Source of the DNA: an uncultured Bacteroides sp.
Lineage (GTDB): Bacteria; Bacteroidota; Bacteroidia; Bacteroidales; Bacteroidaceae
Length of the DNA: 19,534 bases
Direction of reading: 5' to 3'
Assembly: GCA_902472795.1 (NCBI GenBank)
Contig: CABROZ010000035.1
Coordinates: forward strand, 1 to 19,534
The notes below the pieces were generated by a model, which did no database searches, was not told the DNA's origin, and saw nothing but the letters and a program-made list of their open reading frames with translations. Below, one piece after another: positions 1 through 7,959 of this stretch; the first letter of the stretch is position 1; each line of letters begins with the position of its first letter. The position numbers and the translations under genes are program-made.

Positions 1-38
1 GAGCCGTGCTTGTGTTGCTCGCGAGCCGTGCAAGTGTG
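1..38. repeat. 22-bp-period palindromic repeat cluster A (cut by window edge)
   Basis: A full palindromic core GCTCGCGAGC lies at 17-26. The last four bases of a preceding core (GAGC) are at 1-4, exactly 22 bp earlier, so the cluster continues off the left edge. The 12-bp linkers are CGTGCTTGTGTT (5-16) and CGTGCAAGTGTG (27-38). A weaker core-like GCTTGCGAGA at 58-67 may be a decayed copy. It lies upstream of the parC promoter region. The same family recurs near 5.2, 16.3 and 19.5 kb. Confidence 0.85.
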
Positions 39-136
39 GAACAAATGGGGGAGAAACGCTTGCGAGACAGGGGGAAAAAATCGAGAAATCGGGGGGGATT
101 CTTCGATTTACCTGCACGAAATCCCGATAAATTTCG

Positions 137-144
137 TATTTTTG
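137..144 (+). promoter_or_regulatory. Candidate Bacteroides -7 element for parC
   Basis: TATTTTTG matches the Bacteroides -7 consensus TAnnTTTG in full and would place the transcript start about 45 bp before the parC ATG. No good TTTG box is visible 19-21 bp upstream, so the call rests on the -7 element alone. Confidence 0.4.
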
Positions 145-196
145 CCTGCAACAGAAAAAAAATCCCGTAACGACATTGACAATTCCCCGATAGAAT

Positions 197-2881
197 ATGA
201 GCGAAAACTTGGACGAACCGAAAGACGAACTGGAAAAAGACTTCAACGAAGCAGGCAGCGAAGAACACTCCGACTACAAACCCGCCGACACGAAAGATGC
301 CAACGTGAAACACCAGCTGAGCGGCATGTACCAGAACTGGTTTCTGGACTACGCCTCGTACGTCATACTGGAACGCGCCGTGCCTCACATCCTCGACGGA
401 CTGAAGCCCGTGCAACGCCGCATCCTGCACTCCATGCGCCGCATGGAGGACGGCCGCTACAACAAGGTGGCCAACATTGTGGGGCACACCATGCAGTTCC
501 ACCCCCACGGCGACGCCTCCATCGGCGACGCGCTGGTACAGCTCGGACAGAAGGACCTCCTCATCGACTGCCAGGGTAACTGGGGAAACATACTGACCGG
601 CGACAGTGCCGCCGCCCCCCGTTACATCGAAGCACGCCTCTCGAAGTTCGCCCTCGACGTGGTGTTCAACCCCAAGACCACCGAGTGGAAGCTGTCGTAC
701 GACGGACGCAACCGCGAACCCGTCACCCTGCCCGTCAAGTTCCCGCTGCTGCTGGTTCAAGGGGTCGAAGGCATCGCCGTGGGATTGTCGTCGAAGATAC
801 TGCCACACAACTTCAACGAGCTGTGCGACGCCGCCGTCCGCTACCTGCATCACGAGGAATTCCAACTCTACCCCGACTTCCAGACCGGAGGCAGCATCGA
901 CGTCAGCAAGTACAACGACGGCGAACGGGGAGGCACCGTCCGCATCCGCGCACGCATCGAGAAGATTGACAACAAGACCCTCGCCATCCGCGAAATCCCC
1001 TACGGCAAAACCGTGGCAAGCGTGTGCGACTCCATCGTAAAGGCCAGCGAAAAGGGCAAAATCAAGGTGAAGAAAGTGGAAGACCTTACCTCGGGCAACG
1101 TCGAGATACTCGTCCACTTAGCTCCCGGCGTGTCGTCGGACAAGACCATCGACGCCCTGTACGCCTTCACCGACTGCGAGGTGAGCATCTCGCCCAACTG
1201 CTGCGTCATCGACGGACAGAAGCCCCACTTCCTCACCGTAAGCGACGTGCTGCGCAAATCCGTGGACAACACCCTGTCCCTGCTTCGTCGCGAACTCCAG
1301 ATACGCCGCGGCGAAATCATGGAAAGCCTGCACTTCGCCTCGCTCGAAAAAGTATTCATCGAAGAGCGCATCTACAAGGACCGCGAGTTCGAACAGGCCC
1401 CGAACATGGACGCCGCCTGCGAACACATCGACCTGCGCCTGACGCCCTACTACCCCACCTTCGTACGCGAAGTGACCAAGGACGACATCCTGCGGCTGAT
1501 GGAAATCAAGATGGCGCGCATCCTCAAGTTCAACTCCGACAAGGCCGAAGAAGCCATCGTCCGCATGAAAGCCGACATCGAAGAGATTGACCGCCATCTG
1601 GACAACATCGTGGAATACACCGTCGATTGGTTCCGCATGCTGCAGGACAAGTACGGCAAGAACTTCCCCCGCCGCACCGAGCTGCGCAACTTCGACACCA
1701 TAGACTCGGCCAAAGTAGTCGAGGCCAACGAAAAACTATACATCAACCGCGAGGAGGGCTTCATCGGAACCAGTCTGAAGAAAGACGAGTTCCTGGCCAA
1801 CTGCTCCAATCTGGACGACGTCATCATCTTCTTCCGCGACGGACGCTACTTCATCACGCCCGTGGCCGACAAGAAGTTCGTGGGCAAGAATATCCTCTAT
1901 GCCAACGTGTTCAAGAAGAACGACAAGCGCACCATCTACAACCTGTGCTACCGCGACGGCAAGGAAGGCACCACTTACATCAAGCGCTTTGCCGTGACCT
2001 CCGTCGTGCGTGACCGCGAGTACGACGTCACCCAAGGCACCCCCGACTCGCGCATCACCTACTTCAGCGCCAACCCCAACGGCGAGGCCGAAATCATCAA
2101 AGTCACCCTGAAGCCCAACCCGCGCCTGCGCAAAATCATCTTCGAGGAAGACTTCAGCAAGATAGGCATCAAGGGACGGCAGGCCATCGGAAACATCCTG
2201 ACCCGCAACCCGGTGCACAAAATCAGCCTGAAGCAGCGGGGAGGCTCTACCTTAGGCGGACGAAAAGTATGGTTCGACAGCGACGTGCTGCGCCTGAACT
2301 ACGACGGACGCGGCGACTACTTAGGCGAATTCCAGAGCGACGAACTCATCCTGGTGGTGCTGAACAACGGAGACTTCTATACCACCAACTTCGACGTCAA
2401 CAACCATTACGAAGACAACATCCGCATCATCGAGAAATTCAGTCCCGACAAGGTGTGGACCGCCGTCCTCTACGATGCCGACCAGCAGAACTATCCCTAC
2501 ATCAAGCGTTTCTGCTTCGAGCCCTTCACCCGCAAGCAGAACTACTTAGGCGAGAACAAGAACAACCGCCTCATTCTGCTGACCGACGAATACTATCCGC
2601 GCTTAGAAGTGGTATTCGGCGGACACGACAGCTTCCGCGAACCGATGATCGTCGAAGCCGACGAGTTCATCGCCGTGAAGGGCTTCAAGGCCAAGGGAAA
2701 GCGCCTGACTACCTTCACCGTTGAGACCATCAATGAGCTGGAGCCCACCCGTCAGCCCGAACTGCCCGACGACAACGCCGGCAACACTCCCGACGAAGAG
2801 CCCGAAAATCTGGACCCCGACCGCGACAAGAGCGAGGGCGACATCATCGACGAGATAACGGGACAGATGAAACTCTTCTGA
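197..2881 (+). CDS. parC: DNA topoisomerase IV subunit A (ParC)
   Basis: This is the breakage-reunion subunit of the type IIA topoisomerase that, with ParE, decatenates daughter chromosomes in the cytoplasm. The 894 residues show the GyrA/ParC winged-helix core. The motif AAAPRYIEARL carries the catalytic Tyr at about residue 143, preceded by Arg142. The quinolone-region motif FHPHGDASIGD is at about 101-111. A coiled-coil/tower region follows, then a C-terminal beta-pinwheel with a degenerate GyrA-box-like QRGGSTLGG near residue 680. The lack of an intact GyrA box and the match to Bacteroidota ParC favour topo IV over gyrase. The tail from about 850 is acidic and probably disordered, and it ends in QMKLF, which resembles a sliding-clamp-binding peptide. 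The ATG at 197 gives a conserved-looking start after a short acidic N-terminal extension. ParE is not in the window. The next gene starts 120 bp downstream. Confidence 0.93.
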   Translation: MSENLDEPKDELEKDFNEAGSEEHSDYKPADTKDANVKHQLSGMYQNWFLDYASYVILERAVPHILDGLKPVQRRILHSMRRMEDGRYNKVANIVGHTMQFHPHGDASIGDALVQLGQKDLLIDCQGNWGNILTGDSAAAPRYIEARLSKFALDVVFNPKTTEWKLSYDGRNREPVTLPVKFPLLLVQGVEGIAVGLSSKILPHNFNELCDAAVRYLHHEEFQLYPDFQTGGSIDVSKYNDGERGGTVRIRARIEKIDNKTLAIREIPYGKTVASVCDSIVKASEKGKIKVKKVEDLTSGNVEILVHLAPGVSSDKTIDALYAFTDCEVSISPNCCVIDGQKPHFLTVSDVLRKSVDNTLSLLRRELQIRRGEIMESLHFASLEKVFIEERIYKDREFEQAPNMDAACEHIDLRLTPYYPTFVREVTKDDILRLMEIKMARILKFNSDKAEEAIVRMKADIEEIDRHLDNIVEYTVDWFRMLQDKYGKNFPRRTELRNFDTIDSAKVVEANEKLYINREEGFIGTSLKKDEFLANCSNLDDVIIFFRDGRYFITPVADKKFVGKNILYANVFKKNDKRTIYNLCYRDGKEGTTYIKRFAVTSVVRDREYDVTQGTPDSRITYFSANPNGEAEIIKVTLKPNPRLRKIIFEEDFSKIGIKGRQAIGNILTRNPVHKISLKQRGGSTLGGRKVWFDSDVLRLNYDGRGDYLGEFQSDELILVVLNNGDFYTTNFDVNNHYEDNIRIIEKFSPDKVWTAVLYDADQQNYPYIKRFCFEPFTRKQNYLGENKNNRLILLTDEYYPRLEVVFGGHDSFREPMIVEADEFIAVKGFKAKGKRLTTFTVETINELEPTRQPELPDDNAGNTPDEEPENLDPDRDKSEGDIIDEITGQMKLF

Positions 2882-3001
2882 GGAAATCAGGAGCATACCT
2901 TTATATATACATCAAAAAAGGTTTTGAGCCAAGCGAATGAAAAATAAGAAATGAAGAATCATGAAATGCGGGATGCCCCGGACATTTCTTTAAAGAATAA
3001 G

Positions 3002-3847
3002 ATGAACCACAGATTTTTATACCTGATCCTGACCTTGCTCGGCTGTACCACGCTGGCGGCACAAAGCCCCGAACAGCAAGCCGTGCAGGCACTGAAGGCC
3101 GACTCGGCGGCACAAAGCCGCTTCATCACCCGCGCAACGCTGTACGGCGTGGGGGCCACCAACGTATTCGACACCTACCTGTCGCCGCAAGAGTACCGGG
3201 GCATTGAGTTCCGCATCGCACGCGAAAGCATGCGCATGACCCATTGGTTAGACGGCAACATCTCGCGCCAGACCTTCTTCCAGGGCAACTTAGGCTACAC
3301 GCACAACCGTGCCGAAAACAACAACACCGTAAACGCCCTGCTCAACTGGAACTATGCCCTGCACTACAACTTCCGCCTGACCGACAACTTCCGCCTGCTG
3401 GCCGGAGCCGCGGGCGAGCTGAACGGCGGCTTCGTCTATAACATGCGCAACGGCAACAACCCCGCACAGGCACGTGCCTACGTCAATCTGGCCGCATCGG
3501 GCATGGCCATCTGGAACCTGCGCATCCGCAATTACCCCCTCACGCTGCGTTACCAGCTGAACCTGCCCGTCATGGGTCTGATGTTCTCGCCCCACTACGG
3601 ACAGTCGTACTACGAAATATTCTCCTTGGGCAATGCCGACGGAGTGGTCCGCTTCACCTCGCTGCACAACCAGCCCTCGCTGCGGCAGATGCTGACGGCC
3701 GACTTCCCCGTGGGACGCGTCAAGATGCGCCTGGCCTACCTGTGGGACGCACAACAGTCCAGCATCAACGACATCCGCACCCATACGTACTCGCACGTAT
3801 TCATGGTGGGCTTCGTGAAAGAACTCTACCTGATGCGCAACAAATAA
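3002..3847 (+). CDS. Secreted DUF3316-like protein of unknown function
   Basis: The product has 281 residues and starts with a hydrophobic signal sequence, MNHRFLYLILTLLGCTTLAAQ. It could be cut by signal peptidase I after LAA. LLGC at 12-15 also resembles a lipobox, so a lipoprotein cannot be excluded. The mature part has the motif FDTYLSPQEYRGIEFRI and many alternating aromatic and polar stretches, as expected for an envelope beta-structure. This agrees with my memory of the Bacteroidota family DUF3316, whose biochemical role is unknown. An in-frame ATG at 2951 would add 17 polar residues ahead of the signal sequence, so the start at 3002 is preferred. The S41 peptidase gene begins 12 bp after its stop, so the two are probably cotranscribed. 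The family call is moderate and its role is unassigned. Confidence 0.6.
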   Translation: MNHRFLYLILTLLGCTTLAAQSPEQQAVQALKADSAAQSRFITRATLYGVGATNVFDTYLSPQEYRGIEFRIARESMRMTHWLDGNISRQTFFQGNLGYTHNRAENNNTVNALLNWNYALHYNFRLTDNFRLLAGAAGELNGGFVYNMRNGNNPAQARAYVNLAASGMAIWNLRIRNYPLTLRYQLNLPVMGLMFSPHYGQSYYEIFSLGNADGVVRFTSLHNQPSLRQMLTADFPVGRVKMRLAYLWDAQQSSINDIRTHTYSHVFMVGFVKELYLMRNK

Positions 3848-3859
3848 ACCGAAAGCCTT

Positions 3860-4870
3860 ATGAAAACCCGTTATACCCTATACAGCCTGTTGCTGTCCCT
3901 GCTTGTGCTGGCAGGCGGCTGCATCCGCGAAGAAGAATTCGACAATACCCCGCAGGGCAACTTCGAAGCCCTGTGGCAGATCATCGACGAGCAATACTGC
4001 TTCCTCGACTACAAACAGATAGACTGGGACGCCATCCACGACAAGTACCAACCCCTGATCACCTCGGACATGAGCAACGACGGCCTGTTCGAAGTATTAG
4101 GCAACATGCTGGCCGAACTGAAGGACGGACACGTCAACCTGTACAGCGCCTCGAACACCGCCCGATACTGGGACTGGTATCTGGACTACCCGCGCAATTT
4201 CGACGAAGCCATCGTCGAGCAATATCTGGGGCGCGACTACCGCATCTCGGGCGGGCTGAAGTACCGCATCCTCGACGACAACATCGGCTACATCTACTAC
4301 GGCGACTTCTCGTCGGGCGTGGGCGACGGCAATCTGGACGAAGCCCTGTCGTACCTGTCCATCTGCAACGGCCTCATCATCGACGTGCGAAACAACGGAG
4401 GGGGCAATCTTACCTATGCCAGCCGCATTGCGGCCCGATTCACCAACGAACGGGTGCTGACGGGCTACATACAGCACAAGACCGGCAAGGGGCACAGCGA
4501 CTTCTCCGACCCCGAACCTATCTACTTAGAGCCTTCGAACAGCATCCGCTGGCAGAAACAGACGGTGGTACTGACCAACCGCCACTCCTACAGCGCCACC
4601 AACGACTTTGTCAATTCGATGAGTGTGCTGCCCGGCGTCACCCTCGTGGGCGACAAGACCGGAGGCGGTTCGGGTCTGCCCTTCTCGTCGGAGCTGCCCA
4701 ACGGCTGGGCGGTGCGTTTCTCAGCCAGTCCGCACCTCAATGCGCAGATGGAACAGATTGAGTTCGGCATCGACCCCGACATTCACATCGACATGGACCC
4801 CGCCGACGAAGCCAAAGGCGTGGACACCCTCATCGAACGGGCCCGACAACTGCTGAAGTCGGGGCAGTAA
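3860..4870 (+). CDS. S41-family (tail-specific/tricorn-core-like) peptidase lipoprotein
   Basis: The product is a predicted lipid-anchored serine peptidase of 336 residues. The signal peptide ends in the lipobox LAGGC (Cys21). The next residues, IREEE, are acidic, like the export signals of surface-exposed Bacteroidota lipoproteins. The S41 core shows an oxyanion-type segment IIDVRNNGGGN at about 173-183. The catalytic-serine segment is VLTNRHSYSATND, with Ser245 aligning to the nucleophile of CtpA-type enzymes, followed by GDKTGGG at about 264-270. No separate PDZ domain is obvious, and the N-terminal 100 residues look helical. The Ser/Lys dyad lysine was not assigned with confidence. It follows the DUF3316-like gene by 12 bp. 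Its substrate is unknown. The hairpin after the stop lacks a T-run, so the end of the transcript is unclear. Confidence 0.85.
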   Translation: MKTRYTLYSLLLSLLVLAGGCIREEEFDNTPQGNFEALWQIIDEQYCFLDYKQIDWDAIHDKYQPLITSDMSNDGLFEVLGNMLAELKDGHVNLYSASNTARYWDWYLDYPRNFDEAIVEQYLGRDYRISGGLKYRILDDNIGYIYYGDFSSGVGDGNLDEALSYLSICNGLIIDVRNNGGGNLTYASRIAARFTNERVLTGYIQHKTGKGHSDFSDPEPIYLEPSNSIRWQKQTVVLTNRHSYSATNDFVNSMSVLPGVTLVGDKTGGGSGLPFSSELPNGWAVRFSASPHLNAQMEQIEFGIDPDIHIDMDPADEAKGVDTLIERARQLLKSGQ

Positions 4871-4947
4871 GCCTTCCTGCAAGCAGCCTGCAGGCACCGT
4901 ACAGGCGCAGTTTATGCCCCCCGACCGCCAAAATCTTTGTCAAAGAG

Positions 4948-4978
4948 TTTGCCGCAACCGAAAATCTTATTATCTTTG
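4948..4978 (+). promoter_or_regulatory. Bacteroides-type promoter of tRNA-Leu
   Basis: TTTG at 4948-4951 is followed after exactly 19 bp by TATCTTTG at 4971-4978. Both match the Bacteroides vegetative sigma consensus (TTTG, 19-21 bp, TAnnTTTG). Transcription would start near 4985, about 20 bp before the mature tRNA. Confidence 0.85.
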
Positions 4979-5004
4979 TCGCCGCTAAACCTGATTAGCC
5001 CCCG

Positions 5005-5086
5005 GCGGGTGTGGCGTAATTGGCAGCCGCGCCAGACTTAGGATCTGGTGCCGTAAGGCGTGTAGGTTCGAGTCCTATCACCCGCA
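5005..5086 (+). tRNA. tRNA-Leu (anticodon UAG)
   Basis: An 82-nt class II tRNA. The acceptor arms GCGGGTG (5005-5011) and CACCCGC (5079-5085) pair, with discriminator A at 5086. The anticodon stem CCAGA/TCTGG encloses the loop CTTAGGA, giving anticodon TAG at 5039-5041. A long variable arm (GCC-gtaa-GGC) and a T-arm with TTCGAGT are present. The 3' CCA is not encoded. It reads CUN leucine codons, the dominant Leu codons here. Confidence 0.97.
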
Positions 5087-5101
5087 CTTTTTCACTGATG
5101 G

Positions 5102-5144
5102 AAAAAAGAAGATGCACTTCTGCCGAGGTGCATCTTCTTTTTTT
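5102..5144. terminator. Strong hairpin terminator after tRNA-Leu, probably bidirectional
   Basis: GAAGATGCAC (5108-5117) pairs with GTGCATCTTC (5128-5137) and the stem extends three more pairs around a TGCC loop. Six A precede the stem and seven T follow it, so both strands have the hairpin-plus-U-run form. On the + strand it ends the tRNA unit. On the - strand it lies about 210 bp beyond the stop of the outer membrane protein gene and could end that transcript. Confidence 0.85.
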
Positions 5145-5182
5145 GCCCATGCCCGACGGCTTGTTCCGCCGGCTTGCCGCCG

Positions 5183-5230
5183 CCCTGTCCGAAGCTTGTC
5201 CGAAGCCCGCCACAAGGCCTCCGGACAGGG
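5183..5230. repeat. Inverted repeat next to repeat cluster B
   Basis: CCCTGTCCG (5183-5191) and CGGACAGGG (5222-5230) form a perfect 9-bp inverted repeat. CTTGT/ACAAG (5195-5199, 5212-5216) continue the pairing inside the loop. The motif TTGTCCGAAGC is partly duplicated in tandem at 5187-5206. The repeat abuts the start of the 22-bp-period cluster. No T-run follows, so a terminator role is not supported. Confidence 0.5.
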
Positions 5231-5338
5231 GTTTGAGCGACGCAAGTGTGGCTCGCGAACAACACTTGTGTGGCTCGGGAGAAACACAAGTACGGCTCGC
5301 GAGCCGTGCAAGTGTCGCTCGCGAGCCGTACAAGTGTC
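5229..5338. repeat. 22-bp-period palindromic repeat cluster B (four clear cores, one decayed)
   Basis: Cores start at 5251 (GCTCGCGAAC), 5273 (GCTCGGGAGA), 5295 (GCTCGCGAGC) and 5317 (GCTCGCGAGC), exactly 22 bp apart. A decayed core at 5229 keeps only the terminal GAGC. Around the third core the palindrome extends to 16 bp (ACGGCTCGCGAGCCGT, 5292-5307). The 12-bp linkers carry CAAGT except the one at 5261-5272, which carries ACTTG, the opposite orientation. The cluster lies between the convergent tRNA-Leu and outer membrane protein genes, just past the stop of the latter. Confidence 0.93.
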
Positions 5339-5355
5339 CTGTAAACCGACTGTTT

Positions 5356-7911
5356 TTACTCCATTCCGCCGCCGGAAGCTCCGCTGCTTTCGCCCGACTT
5401 CACATCGTCGTTGGTGATGGTGCGTGCCGCTTTCTTCACGCTGGCCTTCAGCTCGCCAATGCGGTAGCTGATGCTGACGCCGAAGCGCATTTGCGGATAT
5501 TTGTTCCACGTGTCGTACGAGAAGCCCTGCCCCGCAATGTGCGACTCGTAGCGGTTGTACTTCTTCAGGAAGTTGCTGGCAAAGGCCGAAAGCGACAAGC
5601 GCCGCTCCATGAACGACTTGTTCAGGCTCAGGCTGTAGCCGAAGAAGCTGCTACCCTTTCCCTGAAGCATGATCCACGGGGTCTGACCGAAGACGTTCAG
5701 GCTCAACCGCCAGTCGTGCTTGAAGGTCTGCTGCGCTCCGCCGTAGCCGAAGAAGCTCCATCCGCTGTTCTTCAGCCCCTGTGCACCCTTCAGGTCCGTG
5801 TAGCTGCCGAAAGCATTGATGTAGATACGCGTATCTTTCGTGGCATTCCAGTTGACGTAGCCACTCAGGCTGAGGTCGCGACTCTTACCGATGTTCCGGT
5901 AGGTGGTGTAGAGCACGTCCTTGCCGGTCTTCTTGTCTTCGGACAGGTCGGGAATCTCGTCCTCGGACACCAGGTTGGTGACGGACTGGATGCTGTTGTT
6001 CGTAAACGAGTAGCGGGCCGAGAGGTTGATGTTGAACTTCTGCGTGAAGTTGCTGTAGCTGAGGTCGAAGGCATGGCTGTGCTCGCTCTCCAGCTCGGGA
6101 TTACCCTGGCTGAGGTTGGAGGGGTCGCTGTCGTCGAGGTACGGATTCAGGTAGCCGATGCTCGGACGATAGATGCGCATGTTGTAGCCTAAGCGCAGGT
6201 TCGACAGGTCGCTCAGCATCCAGCCCACCGAAGCGGAGGGCACTACGTCGTCGTAGTTCTTGCGGAAGTCGTCGCCGCGTCCCAGCAGGTATTTCACGTC
6301 CTCGATGGTATGCTCGTAGCGCACGCCCAAACGTCCGGAAAGCTTTTTCCACTTCAGCCCGTAGCCCAGGTAGGCGGCTATGATGTCGTTCAGATGACGG
6401 TAGTGCTTGCTTTGCTCGTCGTCGAAGCTGTAGTCCGATTCGGCATTGCCTGCCGTGCGCAGGTAGCGGTCGTTGTCCGAGGCGTTGTTGCGCAGGATGT
6501 ACTTCACGCCCGTCTCCAAGGTGTGCAGCTTGCCGATGGGCGTGGTGTAGTCGGCCTGGAAGGTATGTTCGGTAGTGCTCTGGCTGCCGTCGTTGTGCTG
6601 ATCCTGCAAGCGTCGCAGGTAGTCGGTCCAGTCGGCATGTCCGTAGGCGATGTCGTATTCGGAATAAGCGTCCGAGGTCTGCGGGCGGGTATTGATCTTG
6701 TACGAGAAGGTCAGCATGCGGCCTGCCACCGTGCGCGACATCTTCTGATAGTCGATGCCTCCGTCGATGGAGTACCACGACGACTCGCTGCGGTTACCGA
6801 TGGTGTACTGATAGAGCAGGTGGTTGTCTAAGGGCGAGAATCCGCGGTACGCACTGCTGCCGTTGCCGTGGCTGCCTCCGCCCCACAGGCCGAAAGTGGC
6901 GGAAATCAGATTCAGCGAGTCAATCTCGTAACTGGCCTCCATGCTGCCCGACTGGAACGAGCTGTTGCCCGTGCTGCTGCCCTCGTAGTCCAGGTTGGCC
7001 ACTGCGGCCGTGACGTCGGTGGCACGCTGCGAACCGCCCGAATAGCTGCGGGGCGAGTCGTTGTAGTTGTAGTTGTAGCGCGCACTCACGGTCAGTTTGC
7101 CCGTCTGCACGGTGCCGAACAGTCCGCCACCGGCGCCGCGGTTGCTGACGTTGCCGCTGAGGGTCACCGTGTAGCCTTCGAATCCCCCGCCTTCGGTCAC
7201 GATGTTCAGGATGCCGCCCACGCCCTCGGCGTCGTATTTGGGACCAGGGTTGGTGATGACCTCAATGTGCTTGATGGTGTTGGCGGGCATGCTCTTCAGC
7301 ACCTCGGTGGGGTTGTTGCTCATCATGTTGTTGGGCTTGCCGTTCACATAGACCTTGAAGGAGCTGCTTCCGTTCACTTTGATGTTGTCTTCTCCGTCCA
7401 CGGTCACCAAGGGTACCTTGCGAAGCATCTCGAGCAGCGAGTTGGTCTCCGAGTCGGGGTCGTCCTTCACGTTGTATTCTATTTTGTCAATGTCGGCCTT
7501 CACCAACGGCTTCTGTGCCACTACTTCCACCTGGCCCAGTTCGTTCGAGGCATCGGTGATGTAGAGGGTGCCGAAATCCACTAACTTCTCGCCTGCCTTG
7601 ACGGTGAAGTCCCTGACAATGGGGTTGCGTCCCACCGAAGTGATGGTGAGTACAAAGTTTCCCGTGCCGGGCACCTTTTCGTGGAATTCACCCTTCATGT
7701 CCGACACTAACATTTTCACCGCCTGCTGCGGTTTCTCTTTCTTGGCCACGCGGATGGTGGCATACGGCTCGCCCTCGTGGGTGAGCGAATCGAGCAACAC
7801 TCCCTTGATCTGGAAAGTGGCTACCGTGCCCTGTGCCACTGCCACGGCCGATGCTCCGACGAGCATCCACAGCAGTACACAGCACTTCATGATGCATTTA
7901 GCGCTTTTCAT
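5356..7911 (-). CDS. Outer membrane beta-barrel protein (TonB-receptor-like, OMP_b-brl_3 type)
   Basis: The product has 851 residues and is predicted to sit in the outer membrane. It has a signal peptide (about residues 1-26, ending AVAVAQ) and then a carboxypeptidase-regulatory-like beta-sandwich of about 85 residues with the motif GEPYATIRV. A plug-like region follows, with LLEMLRKVPLVTVDGEDNIKV, VYVNGKPNNMM and the segment IEVITNPGPKYDAEGVGGILNI. The C-terminal barrel is rich in aromatic residues. This order is typical of the Bacteroidota beta-barrel family related to TonB-dependent receptors. I cannot see a clear TonB box, and there is no adjacent SusD-like gene, so a glycan-uptake role is not supported. 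It ends with an unusual Gly/Ser-rich tail (SGESSGASGGGME) rather than a terminal aromatic residue. A second in-frame ATG lies 7 codons downstream. It appears monocistronic. Confidence 0.85.
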   Translation of the reverse strand: MKSAKCIMKCCVLLWMLVGASAVAVAQGTVATFQIKGVLLDSLTHEGEPYATIRVAKKEKPQQAVKMLVSDMKGEFHEKVPGTGNFVLTITSVGRNPIVRDFTVKAGEKLVDFGTLYITDASNELGQVEVVAQKPLVKADIDKIEYNVKDDPDSETNSLLEMLRKVPLVTVDGEDNIKVNGSSSFKVYVNGKPNNMMSNNPTEVLKSMPANTIKHIEVITNPGPKYDAEGVGGILNIVTEGGGFEGYTVTLSGNVSNRGAGGGLFGTVQTGKLTVSARYNYNYNDSPRSYSGGSQRATDVTAAVANLDYEGSSTGNSSFQSGSMEASYEIDSLNLISATFGLWGGGSHGNGSSAYRGFSPLDNHLLYQYTIGNRSESSWYSIDGGIDYQKMSRTVAGRMLTFSYKINTRPQTSDAYSEYDIAYGHADWTDYLRRLQDQHNDGSQSTTEHTFQADYTTPIGKLHTLETGVKYILRNNASDNDRYLRTAGNAESDYSFDDEQSKHYRHLNDIIAAYLGYGLKWKKLSGRLGVRYEHTIEDVKYLLGRGDDFRKNYDDVVPSASVGWMLSDLSNLRLGYNMRIYRPSIGYLNPYLDDSDPSNLSQGNPELESEHSHAFDLSYSNFTQKFNINLSARYSFTNNSIQSVTNLVSEDEIPDLSEDKKTGKDVLYTTYRNIGKSRDLSLSGYVNWNATKDTRIYINAFGSYTDLKGAQGLKNSGWSFFGYGGAQQTFKHDWRLSLNVFGQTPWIMLQGKGSSFFGYSLSLNKSFMERRLSLSAFASNFLKKYNRYESHIAGQGFSYDTWNKYPQMRFGVSISYRIGELKASVKKAARTITNDDVKSGESSGASGGGME

Positions 7912-7959
7912 ACTCTTTTCAAATAACCTACTGTTTGTCTGTTGATGTATTGTTCCGTA

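Noticed and set aside
4876..4894. Hairpin CCTGCA/TGCAGG after the S41 peptidase as a terminator
   Set aside because: The stem has only 6 bp and no T-run follows, so intrinsic termination is not supported.
5229..5338. Repeat cluster B as a CRISPR array
   Set aside because: The repeat core is only 10 bp, the period is 22 bp, and the 12-bp linkers are conserved rather than unique. No cas genes are present.
5356..7911. SusC-type glycan transporter
   Set aside because: The length (851) and plug type do not fit SusC, and there is no adjacent SusD-like gene or glycan-degrading enzyme.
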